Source: Alcaligenaceae bacterium (GTDB taxonomy: Bacteria; Pseudomonadota; Gammaproteobacteria; Burkholderiales; Burkholderiaceae_B). From it: 64,000 nt of DNA. Position 1 is the stretch's first letter. Every line of letters begins with the position of its first letter. Of the stretch, positions 43,200 to 52,749 are shown piece by piece. The DNA lies in assembly GCA_013416455.1 (NCBI GenBank), contig JACCES010000007.1:62001-126000 (forward strand), read 5' to 3'. The notes below the pieces were generated by a model. It did not search any database. It was given only the letters and a program-made list of their open reading frames with translations, and was not told the origin of the DNA. Position numbers and translations under genes: made by a program.

Positions 43200-44147
43200 A
43201 TGGATAAAAATATTTTGAATTCTTCTCTTGATGAGACGACGCCGGAGATGGCGGGCGCTGGTGTTCGCTTGCTCCGTCCTACGCCCAGCATCGCTCGTAT
43301 TGTGATGGCCCGTCCAGGCTCGCGCAATGCGCAAGATATATCAATGACGTACGCGTTGAACTCGGCGTTCATGAGCGCAGCCCATGATGACGAAGTCAAG
43401 GTCATTGTGCTTTCCGGCGAAGGGGATCACTTCTCTTCTGGTCATGACCTGTCCGGGGACGCAGGGAAGACTTGGAGAGACTTCCCTATCCTGGAAGGCG
43501 ATGCCAGATTCGACTCGCCGGGAGTAGAAGGCCGCTGGAGCAGGGAGACGGAAATCTACCTTGCCATGTGCGAGCGTTGGCGCAATATTCCAAAGCCGAC
43601 GATCGCCGCTGTGCAGGGAAGTTGCATCGCAGGCGCGTTGATGCTGGCATGGGCATGCGACATTATCGTGGCCTCCTCGGAAGCGCGGTTCCGTGATCCC
43701 ACCCCCGAATTTGGAGCGCCAGGGTGTGAGTTCTTCATGCATCCGTGGGAGCTGGGGGCCCGAAAGGCGAAAGAGTGGCTTTTCATGTCGGACTGGCTTT
43801 CCGCCGAAGAAGCTGAAAAGCGCGGCATGGTCAATCGCGTCGTTCCGCTAGCGACGCTGGACGAAGCTGTCATGCAGATGGCTCAGAGGATTGCCGAGAA
43901 GAGTCACTTCGTCCTCAAAGCCATCAAGGAGTCGGTCAATCAGATTCAAGATATGAGTGGGCGACGCGAAGGAGTAAAAGCTGCGTTCAACATTCATCAG
44001 CTTAGCCACGCGCACAATGAGATAGTGCACGGGTTTCTGATCGATCCAACCGGGGTGCCTCCGGTGCTGCGAGAGAAGATCCAGAGCCGCATGCGTCGCA
44101 CTCAAATGTCGGCCAGTCAAGGACCCCTGGACGGCACAGAATTCTAA
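43200..44147 (+). CDS. Enoyl-CoA hydratase/isomerase family protein
   Basis: A 315-residue crotonase, longer than usual because of an insertion after the first oxyanion loop (FSSGHDLSGDAGKTWRDF). The second loop is AVQGSCIAGALMLAWACDIIVA. A region PTPEFGAPGCEFFMHPWELG replaces the usual catalytic-glutamate segment. Start: ATG 43200 is taken; GTG 43161 would add 13 residues and is possible. It heads the unit crotonase, Bug, feruloyl-CoA-synthase-like ligase, acyl-CoA dehydrogenase. Confidence 0.88.
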   Translation: MDKNILNSSLDETTPEMAGAGVRLLRPTPSIARIVMARPGSRNAQDISMTYALNSAFMSAAHDDEVKVIVLSGEGDHFSSGHDLSGDAGKTWRDFPILEGDARFDSPGVEGRWSRETEIYLAMCERWRNIPKPTIAAVQGSCIAGALMLAWACDIIVASSEARFRDPTPEFGAPGCEFFMHPWELGARKAKEWLFMSDWLSAEEAEKRGMVNRVVPLATLDEAVMQMAQRIAEKSHFVLKAIKESVNQIQDMSGRREGVKAAFNIHQLSHAHNEIVHGFLIDPTGVPPVLREKIQSRMRRTQMSASQGPLDGTEF

Positions 44148-44256
44148 AACCGCCGCCTTCTTCGCTTTTCCCATACAACATCCGCTTCGTCAAGATGTTG
44201 TGACCATGGCTTGAGCCCTTCAATTACGCCAATCGAAGTTATCCAAGGAGACAAAC

Positions 44257-45261
44257 ATGAATTTCCCGACGAATGTAAGCAGACGGACGGCACTGCGGCT
44301 TTTGGCAGTAGGTGCTGCTTCCACAGCCATGCCGACACTGGTTTCAGCAAGCACGGACAGGCCTCTTGAGCTGATTGTCCCTGTTCAACCCGGGGGTTCA
44401 AGCGACGTCATCGCCAGGATCATTGGCAATAGCGTCACCGAGCTGACTTCGCGTGCGGTCGTGATCGTGAACAAGGGCGGCGTCTTTGGTCGGTTGGGCG
44501 CCGATGCGCTCATCGACGCCAGGCCGGATGGAAACACCATTGGCATCCTGTACGGGAGCACGTCCCTTTTTCCTCTTATCTTCGAGAACTCGAAGCGGCC
44601 GTACGAACCGGGGGTTGACTTTGAACCCATCACGCTGGTCGGAAGATCACCGTCGTTCATTGCAGTGAATGTGAACCGTGTGCCAGCCAAGACTGGTGCG
44701 GAATTTCTTTCATTTCTGAAGGAAAATAATGAAAAATTCAGCTATGGCCACGGTGGAAACGGTTCATCGCCCGCTCTTGCCACCGGGGCACTGCTCAACC
44801 GCTTGGGATTGACGGGAATCTCGGTTCCATATAAGGGCTGGGGGCCGGTTTCCGTCGCGCTTGGACGCGAAGAAGTCGATTTCGGCTTGATCGACTATGG
44901 CACCATCCGGCCCCAACTGGAACGCGGAGCGGTACGTCTAATCGCCATCATGGAAGAGCAGCGGTCCGCGCTGATGCCAGATATTCCAACAGCCGTTGAA
45001 GCTGGATTGCCGGACGCAGCAAATGGGATCACACCTTGGTTTTTTCTTGCTGCGCCTCCTGGCACACCTAAGGCCGTCGTCCAGGCGCTCAACAAAGATT
45101 TCACGCAGGCACTACAAACACCAGACGTCATGGAACGGATCCGTTCCATTGGCTCGGACCCTAACAGCAGTACGCCTGAATCAACTAGCGCTGAATACGT
45201 GGCCTTCAGAAAGAAGATGACAGACGTCATCAAGCTCCTCGGCATATCGATGAAAGCATGA
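44257..45261 (+). CDS. Bug-family periplasmic receptor with Tat-type signal
   Basis: A 334-residue receptor. The N terminus has a twin-arginine pattern, VSRRTALRLLAVGAAS, followed by a cleavage site near VSA-STD, so it may be exported folded by the Tat system, unlike the other Bugs here. Mature part: LELIVPVQPGGSSDVIARII, DGNTIGILYGSTS, ISVPYKGWGPVSVAL, MPDIPTAVEAGL, APPGTPKAVV. AAGGAGAC precedes ATG 44257. It likely binds the acid activated by the next gene. Confidence 0.92.
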   Translation: MNFPTNVSRRTALRLLAVGAASTAMPTLVSASTDRPLELIVPVQPGGSSDVIARIIGNSVTELTSRAVVIVNKGGVFGRLGADALIDARPDGNTIGILYGSTSLFPLIFENSKRPYEPGVDFEPITLVGRSPSFIAVNVNRVPAKTGAEFLSFLKENNEKFSYGHGGNGSSPALATGALLNRLGLTGISVPYKGWGPVSVALGREEVDFGLIDYGTIRPQLERGAVRLIAIMEEQRSALMPDIPTAVEAGLPDAANGITPWFFLAAPPGTPKAVVQALNKDFTQALQTPDVMERIRSIGSDPNSSTPESTSAEYVAFRKKMTDVIKLLGISMKA

Positions 45262-45428
45262 CGCCTCACGACAGCAGACGAGATCGGCAAATAGGATCGG
45301 CATCTTCCTTTAAAGAACCGCCTAGTCGCTCCGCGTTGAGAGAGGCACCAGCAGCCTCGTGTGGCTCGAATAGTGAGATCCTCGGATTCATCGGGGCGTA
45401 TTTACCTCAGCAATATTGATCCAGAAAA

Positions 45429-47264
45429 ATGCATCAAGAACGTCAAGTCAATATTCCGCGGGCAAAAGTCCGAATGGTTAAGCGCGAACACGGTGTCCTT
45501 GTGTTAAGTGTGGATGCCGAGTCTATCCGTCCAGAGTATCTCGGCGTAGCAGACTACGTTTCGCATTATGCAAGGTCTCACCCTGATCATATGGCGGTTC
45601 GCCAACGCGATGGTGACATCTGGCGGGAAATTTCCTGGTCAATGCTGACTGAACAGATGTTATCCGTCGCCACTGGCTTGCTGAAGGCGGGAGTGGAGTT
45701 CCAGCGCCCCATACTCGCGCTTTCTGGGAATTCCATCGAGCTCTTCGTACTTCTGATGGCAGCCGATTATGTTGGAATTCCCGTGGCGGCCGTGTCACCT
45801 GCTTATTCCATCAAAGCGAAGGATTTCAGCAAGCTCCAAGGGTTTTCCGAGCTGTTGAATCCACAGCTGATCTTTGCTGACTCATTTGAACGGTATGGAA
45901 AAGCCATCGAGGCGCTCGAAAGCAGCAATGCCCAGGTCCTTACAGTGACAGGATCTAAAGGACTCATCTGGAATGAAATCATCCATACCGAAGTCGATCC
46001 TCATTTGATTGCTCAATCGCGTGAACGCATTCAAATAGAATCTGTTGCGCGTATCTTTTTTACATCCGGATCAACGGGAATGCCCAAGGCGGTTCCCCTA
46101 ACCTATCGGAACGTTCAAGCTACCATTGGACAGTGCCTCTATCTTCACACTGATCTGTTTAAAGAGGAGCGACCTGTACTCCTCGATTGGATGCCCTGGA
46201 GCCATGCGGCAGGTGGGCTGTGGGGAATTGTTCGAACGACCGTGTTAGGCGGGGATTTACACATCGATGACGGTCGTCCCGTCCCGGAGGAGTTCGATCT
46301 GACCTTGCGAAACTTGCGGGAGGTTTCGCCTAGCATTATGGGTATGGCTCCGGTTGCGTGGACCATGCTCGCGCCCGCTTTGGAATCCGACGCGGCATTG
46401 GCTCGCACCTTTTTCCACCGTCTTAAATATTGTGTTTTTGGAAGCGCAAGCTTGCCGAGAAGTGTATGGGAGCGTATTCAACGGGTGGCCGAAAAGACCG
46501 TGGGTGAGCGGATGGTCCTCTGCTCTGGCTACGGGAGCACGGAAACCAGTGCGATCGGCAGTTTTTTCAGCGGATTCACGGACGATGTAAGCAATGTGGG
46601 GACGCCTGTCCCCGGCTCCGAGTTGAAACTCGTGCCTCTTCCTTCAGGAGAGGGGAGGTACGAAGTGCGCATGCGGGGGGACCACGTGTTCGCGGGCTAT
46701 CTCAATCGGCCGGACCTGACGGACGAGGCATTCGATGAAGAGGGCTTCTTCAGTCTGGGTGATGCATTGACGCTAGTGGACCCAGATGATCCGGATCTTG
46801 GGCTGATGTTCGCCGGACGCATCGGAGAAGACTTCAAGCTGGTAACGGGCAGTTGGGTAAGGACGGGCGCTGCGCGGCTCCAACTTCTTGAGGCTTGTTC
46901 ACCGCTAGTGCGGGACGCCGTGATATGCGGTCATGACCGTGACTTCGTGGCGGCCATGGCCTGGCCAAATGTGGCGAATTGCCGGCAATTGCACGACGAT
47001 TTGGCGCATATCCCGATTGATCAGCTGTGTCGACATCCTCGGCTCATCGAAGAGCTCGTCAGGAAATTGGCCAAGCAATCCGGCAGCACCTCGGCTCGGA
47101 TAAGCAGGCTGCTTCTTTTGGCCGATCCGCCAGAAAACGCTGAGATCTCCGAAAAAGGATATGTAAATCAGGCCGCAGTCCGAATACGAAGGCACAAATT
47201 GGTGGACATCTTGTATCAATCCCAGCCAGAACCTTTTGTTGCGGTAGAAAATCATGAACATTGA
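45429..47264 (+). CDS. Feruloyl-CoA synthase-like acyl/aryl-CoA ligase
   Basis: A 611-residue adenylate-forming ligase. The phosphate loop is FFTSGSTGMPKAVPLT; LCSGYGSTETSAIG is the A5 motif. The C-terminal part has the pattern GRIGEDFKLVTGSWV and the late EISEKGYVNQAAV, which are hallmarks of feruloyl-CoA synthases rather than of fatty-acyl ligases (which have an ISGGxNVYP-type motif, as at 25807). The length also fits. It would activate a phenylpropanoid-like or related acid. The next gene, an acyl-CoA dehydrogenase, overlaps by 11 bases. Confidence 0.88.
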   Translation: MHQERQVNIPRAKVRMVKREHGVLVLSVDAESIRPEYLGVADYVSHYARSHPDHMAVRQRDGDIWREISWSMLTEQMLSVATGLLKAGVEFQRPILALSGNSIELFVLLMAADYVGIPVAAVSPAYSIKAKDFSKLQGFSELLNPQLIFADSFERYGKAIEALESSNAQVLTVTGSKGLIWNEIIHTEVDPHLIAQSRERIQIESVARIFFTSGSTGMPKAVPLTYRNVQATIGQCLYLHTDLFKEERPVLLDWMPWSHAAGGLWGIVRTTVLGGDLHIDDGRPVPEEFDLTLRNLREVSPSIMGMAPVAWTMLAPALESDAALARTFFHRLKYCVFGSASLPRSVWERIQRVAEKTVGERMVLCSGYGSTETSAIGSFFSGFTDDVSNVGTPVPGSELKLVPLPSGEGRYEVRMRGDHVFAGYLNRPDLTDEAFDEEGFFSLGDALTLVDPDDPDLGLMFAGRIGEDFKLVTGSWVRTGAARLQLLEACSPLVRDAVICGHDRDFVAAMAWPNVANCRQLHDDLAHIPIDQLCRHPRLIEELVRKLAKQSGSTSARISRLLLLADPPENAEISEKGYVNQAAVRIRRHKLVDILYQSQPEPFVAVENHEH

Positions 47265-48396
47265 ACGGGATAACATCTTCAGAGAAGACCACCAGCTGTT
47301 GCGCGAAACTGCGCGCCGCTTCTTTGAGCAAGAATGTATGCCGAAGCAAGCGCAGTGGGACGAAGAAGGCAAGAGTGACCGCGAAACATGGCTGAGAGCT
47401 GGTGCGGCGGGGCTTTTATGTGCCAGCGTCCCCGAGGAGTATGGTGGCGGCGGTGGCGATTTCGGCCATGTGGCGGTCATCGTTGAGGAATTCTCGCGCT
47501 CTGGAATAAGTGGTCCCGGATTTGGTGTTCATTCGGACGTTGTGGCCCCCTATATCGTCCGGCTTGGGACTGAACAGCAAAAGCGCGCTTGGTTGCCTGA
47601 TGCCTGTGCTGGCCGAAAGATCTTTGCCATGGCTATGACCGAGCCGGGCGCAGGCAGCGATCTCCAATCTATCCGCGCCCGTGCGACCCTTGATGGAGAC
47701 GATTACGTTATTAGCGGTAGCAAGACATTCATCACAAACGGACTCAACGCCGACTTGATTCTCGTGGTCTGCAAGACCGATTTGGCCGCTGGAGCCAAAG
47801 GTATTTCCCTTTTTGTCGTTGAATCAGACCGTGCAGGATTTCGCCGCGGGCGCAAGCTGCATAAGGTCGGTCAACCCGCTGCGGACACCGCGGAGCTTTT
47901 CTTTGATGAGGTGCGCGTCCCTGCCGAGAACATGCTTGGTGAGGAGAATCAAGGATTCACCTACATGATGCAAGAACTGGCCCAGGAACGCCTCGTCATC
48001 GCGTTGGGAGCTGCCGTGAAACTCGAAACGTTGCTCGAGCAGACGCTCGAATATTTGAAACAGCGCCCCGCCTTCGGCAAGACCATCTGGGACTTTCAAA
48101 ACACGCGCTTCAAGATAGCGGATATCAAGGCGCAAGCACTGGCAACGCGCACGCTGGTGGATCATTATCTTCGCGCGCATCTTCAGCGAAAACTTACGCG
48201 AGAAGAAGGCGCTGTAGCCAAGCTTTTCTCAACAGAGTCGATGTGGAAGGGCATTGACGACATGGTGCAATTGCACGGCGGTTACGGGTATATGCTGGAA
48301 TACCCCATCGCACGGGCTTTCGTCGACTGGCGAGCTGCGCGTATCTATGGCGGAGCGAATGAGGTCATGCGCGACTTGATTGCCCGTAAGCTTTAA
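47254..48396 (+). CDS. Acyl-CoA dehydrogenase
   Basis: A 380-residue paralog of the enzyme at 27411. Seen: MAMTEPGAGSDLQSI, TFITNGLNADLILVV, RPAFGKTIWDFQNTRFK, VQLHGGYGYMLEYPIAR, IYGGANEVMRDLI. The LCAD-like Gly replaces the MCAD catalytic Glu here too. It overlaps the ligase gene, so both are translated together: activation, then desaturation. The crotonase at 43200 could supply hydration. Confidence 0.94.
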   Translation: MNIERDNIFREDHQLLRETARRFFEQECMPKQAQWDEEGKSDRETWLRAGAAGLLCASVPEEYGGGGGDFGHVAVIVEEFSRSGISGPGFGVHSDVVAPYIVRLGTEQQKRAWLPDACAGRKIFAMAMTEPGAGSDLQSIRARATLDGDDYVISGSKTFITNGLNADLILVVCKTDLAAGAKGISLFVVESDRAGFRRGRKLHKVGQPAADTAELFFDEVRVPAENMLGEENQGFTYMMQELAQERLVIALGAAVKLETLLEQTLEYLKQRPAFGKTIWDFQNTRFKIADIKAQALATRTLVDHYLRAHLQRKLTREEGAVAKLFSTESMWKGIDDMVQLHGGYGYMLEYPIARAFVDWRAARIYGGANEVMRDLIARKL

Positions 48397-48502
48397 CCCC
48401 AATTCTGCTGGAAACAAATCGTAGAACTGCGGCTTCAGGGCGCCGAGACTCACATGCCGCACGTTCCGGGGTGCGCTCATCATGGGCCGGTAGCCCCGAT
48501 GC

Positions 48503-48640
48503 GCGCGGCAACGGGGCCCGCCGCCGGTATTCAGATGTTGCGCCGCCGTCCGCCGGAAACGCCACGCTGGTGATGAACGCCGCTGCGTCGCTGGCAAGAA
48601 ACAATGCCACGGCGGCCAAGGACGCTGCAGGGGCGGGCAT
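48503..48640 (-). pseudogene. Remnant of an SDR gene 3' end, frameshifted
   Basis: The minus strand reads AAVALFLASDAAAFITSVAF then PADGG, closely matching the C terminus of the intact SDR at 52750-53502 (AAALFLASDAAEFITGVEF). DNA similarity is clear from about 48520 to 48620 and includes GGTATTCAGATG just outside the gene. One base is missing in the GGCGGC run before the stop, so the stop codon is lost. Nothing else of the gene is present. The rest of 48397-48743 holds no gene apart from the leader of the PQQ dehydrogenase. Confidence 0.7.
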
Positions 48641-48743
48641 GCCACATGCTGAAGCCGATCGTTACGAATCATTCACACTGCGATGTGCCGCTGTCCGATG
48701 CGGTTTTGTCGTCGTGGGGTGATGTGTAGACGGAGACAAGCTT

Positions 48744-51239
48744 ATGCCGCCCCCACACCGCCATACAGACCCGTATCCGCGCACGGCCGGGGTGACCATC
48801 GCCCGAGGTGCCGTGATCCTGGGGGCCGTACTTGCGCTTTTGCTGGGGTTGGTCATGGCCGGTTGGGGCGCCTGGCTTGTCTTGCTGGGCGGTAATTGGT
48901 ACTACATGCTGGCCGGGCTGGGCTTTGCGGCCGCCGGCGTGCTGCTGCTGTGGCGGCGTGAGTCGGTGGGCATGGCCGTGCTGTCCTGTACGGTGCTCGC
49001 CACTGTGCTGTGGTCCTTCTGGGAAATCCACGGCAAAGGCTGGATGCAATCCTGGGGTTTCGACCTGGCGGGTCGGATCGGGTTGCCCCTCGGGATTTTG
49101 CTGTTGCTCGTCATTGCCGCCACATTCTTGCGCCGTCGGCAACTGTTTTCGCAAGGCAAAGGAACGCCGCCGCTGCTATGGCTGACATCGACCCTCGCAG
49201 TGCTGCTGGCCGGTGTCGTACTGGGCGTGTTCCGGCAGGAACCGCAGTTTCGATCGACCTTCGCGGCGGCGTCTTTGCCGACCGGTCCGGCCGAAGCAGC
49301 GGCATTGGGAGGACGATCCGCCGTGCAGCGTGGCGACGACGAATGGACGGCTTACGGCGGTTCCAATCTCGGCCAACGCTTTTCCCCGGCGGCTCAGATC
49401 AATCCCGGTAACGTCGCCCGGCTCGAAGAGGCATGGCGTTTCCGGACCAATGATCATCCGCCGAACGATCGGGTGTACTACTCATTTCAAAACACGCCGC
49501 TCAAGATCGATGACAGCCTGTACGTTTGCTCCAATAGCAACCAGGTGTTCGCGCTCGATCCGGGCACTGGCGAGCAGCAGTGGCACTTCGATCCGCGTGT
49601 ATCGCCCGAGGCCATGGAACCGTTGTTCAGTGTGGCATGCCGCGCCGTGGCCTACCATGAGGCGCCGGCCGAGGCCGAGCCGGCCGAATGCCCGCGGCGC
49701 ATTCTGCTCGCAACCCAGGATAGCCGGCTCATCGCGCTCGATGCCGACACCGGTCTGCCGTGTCCGGGTTTCGGGAGGCAAGGAACAGTGGATCTAGGCG
49801 AGGGCATGGCCAACCAGGCTCCTGGCCTGTCGTCCACTACCGCCGGGCCGGCTGTGGTGGGAGATCTGGTCGTCGTCGGTCAGCAGGTGAGCGACAATCA
49901 GCGCCAGGATGCGCCCTCGGGCGTGGTCAGGGCGTTCGACGTGATGACCGGCGAGTTCTCCTGGGCCTGGGACGCCAAGCGCACGGATAGGACGCAGGAG
50001 CCTCTGGCGCCAGGGGAGATCTGGCCACGCGGGACGCCCAATGTCTGGAATGTGATTTCTGCCGACGAGGAATTGGGGCTGGTCTACCTGCCCACCGGCA
50101 ATCCCGCCAACGACCACTACGGCGGCAATCGCGACCCTGAGGACGATGAATACACCGCAGCGGTAGTCGCCGTCGATGCCCTTACCGGCGAAGCGCGATG
50201 GCACTTTCGCACTGTCGATCACGATTTGTGGGACTACGACATCGGTGCGCAACCGGTGCTGATGGACATGGACATCGACGGCGCGATGCGGCGCGTCGTG
50301 CTGATTGCCACCAAGACCGGCTCCCTATTCGTACTGGATGCGGCCAGTGGCGTGGCCCTGCGGCCGGTCGAACGCGTGCCTGCGCCGCAAGGCACCGTGC
50401 CGGGCGACTGGACCGCAGCGGATCAGCCGCAGTCGGTCGCCTTTCCGAACCTGGCCGGCCGTCCAGGCCCTCATCCCGAGCGCCTGGATGCGAGTTACGC
50501 CTTCGGCCTGACACCCGTCGACGCTTTGTACTGCCGTCTGCAGTTTGAACGCATGCGCTACGAGGGCATCTATACCCCGCCCACGGACGAAGGGCTGGGC
50601 ATGCTGCTGTTTCCCGGCACCATCGGTGGTCCCAACTGGGGTGGCATAGCGGTCGATCAGGACCGGCAGGTGGTGGTGACCAACCACAGCCGCCTGCCGA
50701 ACCGGGTGCAACTGGTGGCGCGCGACGAGGTCGAAGACCTAGCCATTGGCGATGGGGGCGCGCGCCCCGACCAGGTTGTCGCGCCGCAGGCCGGCACTCC
50801 TTACGGTGTGGACCGACCGATGTGGCTGTCGCCGTTAGGCGTGCCCTGCATCTCGCCGCCCTGGGGTTATCTGGCCGCCACTGATCTGCGCACTGGTAGT
50901 CTCCTGTGGAGCCAGCCCCTGGGCACCGGCTACGACATCGGCCCGCTGGGCATTCCGACCCGTCTGAAACTCACCATCGGTACGCCCAACGTTGGTGGGC
51001 CGGTTGCCACGCGCAGCGGCCTCACCTTCATCGCGGCCGCCCAGGACAACTTCCTGCGCGCCTTCGAGACCACCAGCGGAGCGCTGCTGTGGGAAGGCCG
51101 CCTGCCGAACTCCGCGCAGTCCGGAGCGCTCACCTATATGCACAATGGCCGCCAGTACGTCGCCGTGGCAGCCGGCGGACATGCACGGCTGGAAACCGAG
51201 GTGGGCGACAGCTTAGTGGTGTTCGCGCTGGCAGAATAG
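48744..51239 (+). CDS. Membrane-bound PQQ-dependent dehydrogenase (glucose/quinate/shikimate family)
   Basis: An 831-residue quinoprotein that oxidises a sugar or cyclic polyol in the periplasm and passes electrons to ubiquinone. Residues 15-150 form about five membrane segments (ARGAVILGAVLALLLGL, LAGLGFAAAGVLLLW, VLSCTVLATVLWSFW, IGLPLGILLLLVIAATF, LLWLTSTLAVLLAGVVLGVF). The rest is an eight-bladed propeller: WTAYGGSNLGQRFSPA, DHDLWDYDIGAQPVLMDM with the catalytic Asp region, GPNWGGIAVDQDRQVV, and the final GRQYVAVAAGGHA. No PQQ synthesis gene is in the window. GGAGAC lies before ATG 48744. Glucose versus quinate cannot be decided by eye. Confidence 0.93.
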   Translation: MPPPHRHTDPYPRTAGVTIARGAVILGAVLALLLGLVMAGWGAWLVLLGGNWYYMLAGLGFAAAGVLLLWRRESVGMAVLSCTVLATVLWSFWEIHGKGWMQSWGFDLAGRIGLPLGILLLLVIAATFLRRRQLFSQGKGTPPLLWLTSTLAVLLAGVVLGVFRQEPQFRSTFAAASLPTGPAEAAALGGRSAVQRGDDEWTAYGGSNLGQRFSPAAQINPGNVARLEEAWRFRTNDHPPNDRVYYSFQNTPLKIDDSLYVCSNSNQVFALDPGTGEQQWHFDPRVSPEAMEPLFSVACRAVAYHEAPAEAEPAECPRRILLATQDSRLIALDADTGLPCPGFGRQGTVDLGEGMANQAPGLSSTTAGPAVVGDLVVVGQQVSDNQRQDAPSGVVRAFDVMTGEFSWAWDAKRTDRTQEPLAPGEIWPRGTPNVWNVISADEELGLVYLPTGNPANDHYGGNRDPEDDEYTAAVVAVDALTGEARWHFRTVDHDLWDYDIGAQPVLMDMDIDGAMRRVVLIATKTGSLFVLDAASGVALRPVERVPAPQGTVPGDWTAADQPQSVAFPNLAGRPGPHPERLDASYAFGLTPVDALYCRLQFERMRYEGIYTPPTDEGLGMLLFPGTIGGPNWGGIAVDQDRQVVVTNHSRLPNRVQLVARDEVEDLAIGDGGARPDQVVAPQAGTPYGVDRPMWLSPLGVPCISPPWGYLAATDLRTGSLLWSQPLGTGYDIGPLGIPTRLKLTIGTPNVGGPVATRSGLTFIAAAQDNFLRAFETTSGALLWEGRLPNSAQSGALTYMHNGRQYVAVAAGGHARLETEVGDSLVVFALAE

Positions 51240-51451
51240 AGACGTCCGAGGCTGCGGATGACCGCGAACGCATGTATGTCCTATTTGTACCGAAAGCCGG
51301 ATGAACAGGCCTCTTGGCATCAAGCATCCGAAGCCAGTGTCGAAGCTGAGCGCATGCCCGCTCTGGCGGATTGCCGCCCACTGACCCCGCCAAGACTCGG
51401 AAACAGGCGCTTTTTCTTGACGCTCATAGGCGCCGAGCGCAGAATTCACGG

Positions 51452-52690
51452 ATGAAAAACCCCATGCAAAGCACAGATACACGCTGTTGCGTCGTGGGTG
51501 GCGGGCCAGCCGGCATGATGCTGGGGCTGCTGCTGGCGCGCGCCGGCGTCGCTACTGTCGCGCTCGAGAAGCACGGTGATTTTTTGCGGGATTTTCGTGG
51601 CGATACCGTGCATCCCTCCACGCTGGAGATACTGGCCGAGCTGGGGCTGAAAGAACAGTTCGACGCTTTGCCGCAGCATCGCGTGGAACAACTGGAGGGC
51701 ATGTTCGCCGATGGCATCCATGCGCTGGGCGACTTCCGCCGCTTGCGGCCTTTTCCCTACATGGCGCTGGTTCCACAATGGGATTTTCTCAATCTGCTCG
51801 CCACCGAGGCGCAGCGCCATGATGGCTTTCAGTTGTGCATGCGGCACGAGGCGACGGAACTCGTCCGCGGCCCCGATGGGCGGGTCACCGGCGTAATCGC
51901 CCGGACGCCGGACGGCATGGTCCAGTTCAATGCCGATCTCGTGGTTGGGTGCGATGGCCGGCATTCTTCGCTTCGTGAGGCCGCCGGCCTGCAGCCGCAA
52001 AATCTGGGCGCCCCCATGGACGTACTGTGGTTCCGGCTTCCGCGGCTCCCTTCCGACCCGTCGGGTACCTATGGGGTACCCGGCTATGGCAACTTCCTGG
52101 TCATGCTGAATCGCAATGAGTATTGGCAGGTGGCCAGCGTGATCGCCAAGGGCGAAGCAGATCGATGGCGAGAGCAGCCGATCGATGAGTTCCGGGCCAA
52201 GGTGGCCCGGAAAGTCGGCTTCCTGGCTGATCGGGTCGACAACATCGTCTCGTGGGATGACGTCAAGCTGCTGGAGGTGCGGGTGGACCGGCTGCAGCAA
52301 TGGTACCGCCCCGGCCTGCTTTTGATCGGCGACGCCGCACATGCCATGTCGCCCATAGGTGGCGTGGGCATCAATCTGGCCATACAAGACGCGGTCGCGG
52401 CCGGCAATATCCTGGCTCGCGCCCTACAGGCTCCCGGCCTGCCCGATGAGTCTGTGCTGGCTGCCGTGCAACAGCGGCGCCTGCTGCCGACGAAGATCAT
52501 CCAGGCGCTTCAGGTGTTCATTCAGCGGCGTGTGATCGCGCCGGCCCTGGCCGCCGAGGCCTCCGACAGGCCGGTCGAGTTGCCGCGTATCGCACGCTTG
52601 CTGCTGAGGTCTTCCTTCATACGCTCGCTTCCCGCACGCATTCTCGGGCAGGGATTTCGGCGAGAGCATGTACAGTTTCCATCCCGCTGA
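51452..52690 (+). CDS. FAD-dependent aromatic-ring hydroxylase-like monooxygenase
   Basis: A 412-residue class A flavoprotein monooxygenase (PHBH fold). FAD motif CCVVGGGPAGMMLGLLLARAG near the N terminus, the DG motif VVGCDGRHSSLREAAG, and LLIGDAAHAMSPIGGVGINLAIQDAV for the FAD ribityl site. NADPH-linked hydroxylation of a phenol or similar is the family activity. ATG 51452 gives the usual N terminus. It follows the PQQ dehydrogenase by 210 bases and is convergent with the SDR. Confidence 0.9.
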   Translation: MKNPMQSTDTRCCVVGGGPAGMMLGLLLARAGVATVALEKHGDFLRDFRGDTVHPSTLEILAELGLKEQFDALPQHRVEQLEGMFADGIHALGDFRRLRPFPYMALVPQWDFLNLLATEAQRHDGFQLCMRHEATELVRGPDGRVTGVIARTPDGMVQFNADLVVGCDGRHSSLREAAGLQPQNLGAPMDVLWFRLPRLPSDPSGTYGVPGYGNFLVMLNRNEYWQVASVIAKGEADRWREQPIDEFRAKVARKVGFLADRVDNIVSWDDVKLLEVRVDRLQQWYRPGLLLIGDAAHAMSPIGGVGINLAIQDAVAAGNILARALQAPGLPDESVLAAVQQRRLLPTKIIQALQVFIQRRVIAPALAAEASDRPVELPRIARLLLRSSFIRSLPARILGQGFRREHVQFPSR

Positions 52691-52749
52691 CTTTTTTCAC
52701 CTGTGTGAGGAAGCATCAGGGCCCATTCATGCAGCGCCGTGCCCGGTAT

